DNA of 43,678 nt from Phlegmacium glaucopus (lineage: Eukaryota; Basidiomycota; Agaricomycetes; Agaricales; Cortinariaceae): assembly GCA_015039465.1 (NCBI GenBank), contig MU130372.1, positions 314,192 through 357,869 on the forward strand, read 5' to 3'. Under the pieces are notes generated by a model, which was not told the origin of the DNA, ran no database searches, and saw only the letters and a program-made list of their open reading frames with translations. Of this stretch, positions 39,430 through 43,678 are shown piece after piece. A program made the position numbers and the translations under genes. Position 1 is the stretch's first letter; each line of letters begins with the position of its first letter.

Positions 39430-40583
39430 ATGTAAGTTTTTTAATTGATTGAATATTGGTCTTTTTTAAAAATAATTAAATTATTAGGGATCAAACACAT
39501 CCATCTACTCTAGAAGACATCAGAATGGCTGAGTCAGATGCTATGTATGTTTTAAATTTTAAATTTTAAATTTATCTATTTAATTGAATTCCATAGGGAA
39601 AGAGATCAAACACCTCAAACTACTCCAGAACGAGTTAGAACAACTGCTCAATGAAATGAGCATGATCAAAGGTTTCTTGAGAGCCCTGAATATCACAGAA
39701 TACCCACTGCACCTGCACCTGTCCCTCCTCCTGCACGTTACCACCATCTTCCTGCAAATTTAGAAGCACAGTTGGTTGCTTTGGCTCATCTTGAGCAAGG
39801 AGCTCCTGCTCTGCTCCTCCTTCTAGAGTCTACAATAATCTTCCTCCTGCTTTGGCTGCAGCATTTCATGCATTGCCTCCTCTCCTACCACGTGGTAGAG
39901 GTAGAGGTAGAGGTAGAGGTCATAATATAACTGCTCCTGCTTCTGCTCAATATGCTGCTCCTCCACAGCCTGCTGTAAGCTGTTAATATATGATAGATAA
40001 TATCAAACTAAATTATTTACATCAATTTATTTAGCCAATTCCTCAACTTCCACCTCCTGCTCCTCTGACATTTGCTCATATTTCTGCTCAATATGGTGCT
40101 CTTGCTCCTGTATGTTTATTTTATTTATTTTATAATCAACAAACTAATTCATTTGCATCACATTTAGATAGTTCCTCTACCTCCAGCTCCATCTCCTTCA
40201 CCTCCACCTGCTCCTCTGCCATTTGCTGAAATTGCTCAGCAATATGCTGTCCTTGCTCCTGTATGTTTTATTATATTTATATTTATTTTATAATTATTAA
40301 AATTTACATTTAGATGGTTCCCCCACCTCCTGCTCCTCTGCCATTTGCTGAAATGGCTCAGCAATATGCTGCTCTTCCTCCTGTATGTTTTTATATTTAT
40401 TTAATTTTATATTATGAAACTAATTGTTGACATCACATTTAGCTTATTCCTCCTGCTTCTTCATTTCATTCACCACCACCATCACCACCTCCACCTGCTC
40501 TCCCTCTAACTGGTCCAGTAAGACCATGTACTGTAAATGAGCATGGTCCATTAGTTGTTCCTTCTTCAAGTTCATTATCATGA
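39430..40583 (+). CDS. Proline-rich protein with RG repeats, built from duplicated exon-intron modules
   Basis: No family recognised. Proposed exons: 39430-39431 (AT), 39488-39544, 39597-39974, 40035-40109, 40168-40260, 40314-40382, 40443-40583 (TGA). Joining exons 1 and 2 makes the start codon AT|G, giving MDQTHPSTLEDIRMAESDA. Exon 3 has RFLESPEYHRIPTAPAP, NLEAQLVALAHLEQGAP and an RGRGRGRGRG box of the RNA-binding RGG kind. Exons 4-6 each encode a module ending (F)A(E/H)(I/M)(A/S)(Q)QY(A/G)(A/V)L(A/P)P. Introns are 53-60 bp, nearly all starting GTATGTTT and ending CATTTAG. Oddities: in-frame TGA at 39652-39654 (probably Arg CGA before) and a one-base frameshift near 39810, so the copy may be a pseudogene. 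The last exon overlaps the Helitron fragment in antisense. Confidence 0.6.
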
Positions 40584-41414
40584 ACACTCATTGCAGTTGG
40601 AATTTTATTGCCTAAATTTGCATCAGACCTTAAATATTCAATATCAACAGGAACTCCCGCTAGTGGATAGCTATTAAGATTCTCAGGAGAAATATGTAGA
40701 TCTTCATAATCAATATGATTTAATTTCAACCATTCTAGAGCATCTTTGACATTGTTCTGTCGTACCAACATTGGTGTGCATTTAATATCATCATCAGTGG
40801 GCTTGGCTGGCCCTTGAAATACAAAGGCAAGAATTTCACTAGGAGGTAATGAATGATAAACTTTTACAGTAGGATTAGAAAACATAATTACATTGGCTGT
40901 CATTTTTGCATGGCCAGATGAGACACGTACCAGACATTTGTTATGATGAATTCTAGAAATTAACATTTTTTCAGCAAATGTCAGATTTTGTAATACAGGT
41001 GGTATAGCACCTAGCCAAAAAGAGTTGGCCAAAGATTGAGGTGGTTTCCACAGGATCAGATGTGTGCTGTCTTTCCTGTCGACCAATATTATAAGGTGAT
41101 ATAATATCCAAATCATAATTAATTTCATTTAGTAAATCCATATTTTTAAGAGGTGATAATTGACCACAAACAGCACAGCCTCCTTCAACAAAGTTTTGTG
41201 GAGCAGTATCATTGCAAAAATCTTTTATTATTGTCTCAACGAACATGTTTGAAGGAGGATCTGGTGGAAATTTTGATGGTAAATTAGAAGTTGGTGTGTT
41301 TGATTTTTTTCTTTCTTTCTTTGCTCTGACTTTTATTTTTGGTTTATTTTCAGTAAACACAGAAACATATAGATCACACTGATCACAATGATGATCATGA
41401 AAATATTCTAGCAT
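40505..41414 (-). pseudogene. Helitron Rep/helicase ORF, N-terminal fragment (DUF6570-like region)
   Basis: Minus-strand reading from MLEYFHDHHCDQCDLYVSVF, with CAVCGQLSP, then in a shifted frame SLANSFWLGAIPPVLQNLTF, AEKMLISRIHHNKCLVRVSS, GHAKMTANVIMF, TPMLVRQNNVKDALEWLKLN and CSFTVHGLTG. This matches the region before the Rep domain in basidiomycete Helitron proteins, as I remember the family. One frameshift lies near 41050-41090. The family reading ends abruptly after HGLTG (about 40510); Rep and helicase domains are missing. TCTTACATAATATATATACC, just upstream of the start (about 41456-41437), could be the Helitron 5' terminus (TC start), which is inference. Confidence 0.75.
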
Positions 41415-41454
41415 TGTTTTCTTTGTGATTTGGTGTGGTATATATATTATGTAA

Positions 41455-43678
41455 GATACTCAATGCTCACAACTGTTAGGGGACACCCGACTTTAACCCA
41501 AACCTCAACTCTAGAATCATACACCCCACCTTTCCGACGACCTCCGACCTTCCGTCCAACTCCGCTTCCGTCACCGGTTGACTTCCTCACAGGCTCTTAG
41601 TTCCAAACAAAAGGATCCGGTCATTGGCGCTTGTTCCTAGAGAGCCTCACAGGAAATATGGACTCATAGTCTAGTTGGTGAAGACACTAGCTAGGCCGAA
41701 GTAAACCCCATGGCAGTTGCAATTTATGGCCTTAGCCCAAACTGTCCCTAAAACAACACTCGGACAATCAAAACTGTATCAGAGACAGTTATTTGGAAGG
41801 TAGCCGAGGCCTCAGATAATTCCTGTCTTTCCTCAAATGAAGAGGCCACAGCCAGCAAAGTTACGACTGAAACTCAAGGTCACTAAAACTCAGTCGTAGC
41901 TCCCTCGCTTATCACTTGAAAAAACCCTCCCAAGAAAGGGTAGCCCCAGCCTTGTGAGCCTAAAAAAAACCTTAAAGACTACAAACATGCTGAACTTACA
42001 AAGGTTGGCAGAGCAGATAAAGTAGTTACGATAGATGTACATTTTGTCTCTTGGTCAACCAACAACTGTCGCTCCCGCACGTCAAGTGAGCGACAAAACC
42101 GTTTTTAGGAAATTTAGGAGCCAGCCTGAAAGCACAAGTCACAAGAGGCTTCCAAGGCAGCCAAGGCCTAGTCCGTGAAACAGTATAAGCCGATCGGCCT
42201 TGAGGTTCTCCCATACCTCAAGCAGTCACCTGTAACAAGCCTGTAGTTTTGCAAAAAGTGTTACAGAGGGTTACACAGGCTGCGGAGGCGTGGCCTTCGT
42301 ACTGTCGCCATGTCTCGGACGAAAAGCCCGGCGTAGTTATAGGTACCCATGTCCCAAAGGGCCTCAACCGTGTTCCACACGCAAGGAGACACCGCCTAAA
42401 CTGCCTGACTTAGCCTCACACCATCATGGCTAACCAGCTCTTCACCAACGACGGCCTGGAAACATTCGACTGACCTTCCGGAGCAATCATCGAGCCAAAA
42501 GCAGATAACAGGCACGGTAAGACATGGTAGGGCAGCCTAGACATAGCCTACCAGAAGGCCTTCGGTAACATCGTTACCTCAAGACTTAGACCCGTAAGTC
42601 CGGAGAAGCCTTAAAATGATGCTATCAAAAACCTAGTCACATAGGTCTTAGGCACTAATCCAGAACCTTAAGTAGGTGTATAAGAAGGTTTCTGGCACAA
42701 AAGACCTTTATAGGTCAACTGAGATCAGCCAACTACCGTTGGCTCAGGCGTAAACGCCCTGTCTTGAGAAAAAACTTCAGCAGAGCCTTTAGTCTGGTTA
42801 GGTCCTTGGCCCAACTGAGTCCCAAAAGGCAAAGGGTAGCCTTTTGAGACCGACGGGTGAAACTACGAGAAGGCCTAAAGTATATCCTGTACCGGGTCTA
42901 CTAAAAACAAACGAGCAGGCTCTTAAGTAGCCTTGTTTCGGCCTACATGCAAACCGTCCTCACTTCCTTACGACAAGGAAACCTAGCAAGAGGCAGTTTG
43001 AGGCAACCCTTACGGCCGGAACGTCTCGCGCAGGCCCCATACAAAAGCCAAACTCCCCCTTGGAAAACAACACCATGTCCACTAACATGTAAGCCTTGCT
43101 CAGCTACCTAACAGAGGTACTAAACCAGCTTAGACAAAACCATAAGCTACAGGGCTCGAGCGTTATCCTGCTGAAGAGAAAGGTCGACCCGCCACGCAAG
43201 TAGCAGGTACCGACTATCCTTCCTCGGCGAGCCTCTACGCACGACACTTCTGTTCCTCCCTCGGTGCCAGACCCTCACATGCCTCAGACTAACCGGGCTT
43301 AGCCCCCGACATTTAGCCTGATAGCAAGGTGACACGCCTGGCCTGAGCCAGGCAATTTCCCTCTAGGAAAGGATTACAATCCCGTTGACGTTGCGACTGA
43401 ATCAGTTCGATCGTCCCCTAGGTTTCAATTATTATAAAGTCTTTTCTATAGATGTTCACTGAATGGATCGTCCCCTAGGTTTCTCCTTTCCTACCCCTAG
43501 GGACGATCCGACCCCCACAAATTCATGATTATACCTGTATTGCCTCTATATTTTATTTATTTCCTTACTATGCTATTATTAATTAATTAATTTATTCTTC
43601 ACCACGCTATACTTTTTATCTTTATTTTCTGCCTCACTTAGCCTCCTGGCCTCAGCCTCGCCTTGATGCCCTAAGGCC
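41455..43678. other. 2.2 kb of unexplained, ORF-poor, GC-balanced sequence
   Basis: No reading frame longer than about 62 codons and no family motif. The base composition is nearer 50% GC than the surrounding A/T-rich repeats. It is rich in AGGCCT, CCTAAG, CTTAG and CTAGG words. It begins near TGTTAGGGGACACCCG, which has the look of an LTR start, but no end was found. The window stops within it. Confidence 0.5.
43405..43512. repeat. GATCGTCCCCTAGG repeat with inverted copy
   Basis: GATCGTCCCCTAGGTTTC occurs at about 43409 and 43467, and the complement CCTAGGGACGATCC at about 43496-43509, so the second and third copies can form a hairpin with a ~20-base loop. It may be the end of the unexplained 41455-43400 segment. 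Confidence 0.7.

Noticed and set aside
41658..41690. tRNA-like A box (TAGTCTAGTTGG) suggesting a tRNA gene or tRNA-derived SINE
   Set aside because: No B box (GGTTCGANNC type) at a proper distance, no acceptor stem pairing and no poly-A or T-run end.
42540..43390. A long plus-strand frame broken almost only by TAG/TAA, suggestive of reassigned stop codons or CAG-to-TAG decay of a gag-like gene
   Set aside because: The frame has about 12 stops in 280 codons, close to the one in 21 expected by chance, and no recognisable motif. The gag-like look of MSTNM..LLSYLTEVLNQL is not enough.

Overview
The window looks like repeat-rich nuclear DNA of a mushroom-forming basidiomycete (Agaricomycetes). 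The reasons are GT-AG introns of about 48-60 bp, KDZ transposases of both the CxC2 and CxC6 cysteine-cluster types, a Ty3/Gypsy gag-pol of the kind common in agarics, a Helitron N-terminal ORF, an NB-ARC/TPR NLR-like gene and two fungal PARP-like genes. It is an assembly scaffold with one 100-N gap (24620-24719). All family assignments were made by reading the translations; no search was run.

Layout. 1-4383: a nine-exon KDZ (CxC2) transposase gene, cut by a ~1.1 kb insertion. 4450-6240: two tandem-repeat arrays, the second built of TACAAA..TTTGTA hairpins with a 218-bp higher-order period. 6757-7310: a broken fragment of mitochondrial Lon protease (minus). 7621-11405: an NB-ARC/TPR NLR-like gene, broken by a stop, a frameshift, a 366-bp solo LTR with 5-bp target duplication, and a second stop. 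12885-14662: an unrecognised gene (minus). 14778-17000: repeats and a 1.93 kb element with 18-bp terminal inverted repeats that carries seven C-run/G-run hairpins followed by T-rich tracts. 17000-22580: a Ty3/Gypsy element riddled with in-frame TGA codons and cut by a small repeat element. 22805-26725: a CxC6-type KDZ gene and a neighbouring gene, both minus. 26750-30320: a gene remnant, then nested fold-back and hAT-like non-autonomous elements.

30487-35912 is the best preserved gene island: two PARP-like ADP-ribosyltransferase genes head to head with a hAT MITE between them, then a four-membrane-segment (MARVEL-like) gene convergent with the second. 36000-38775 is again repeats. 39430-40583 is a proline-rich gene built of duplicated exon-intron modules, with a start codon split by an intron; its last exon runs antisense into a Helitron fragment (40505-41414). 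41455-43678 has no gene that can be defended.

Three themes recur. (1) Many dead TE frames are broken by TGA where the family has arginine, i.e. CGA to TGA, as expected from methyl-CpG decay or CpG-directed RIP-like mutation. (2) Exon-intron units have been duplicated in tandem in three unrelated genes (NLR N-terminus, PARP zinc modules, proline-rich gene). (3) A small family of elements shares a TTTACA(C/G)TCCCCCAC terminus next to 10-11 bp period arrays, and may be an undescribed non-autonomous DNA transposon group.
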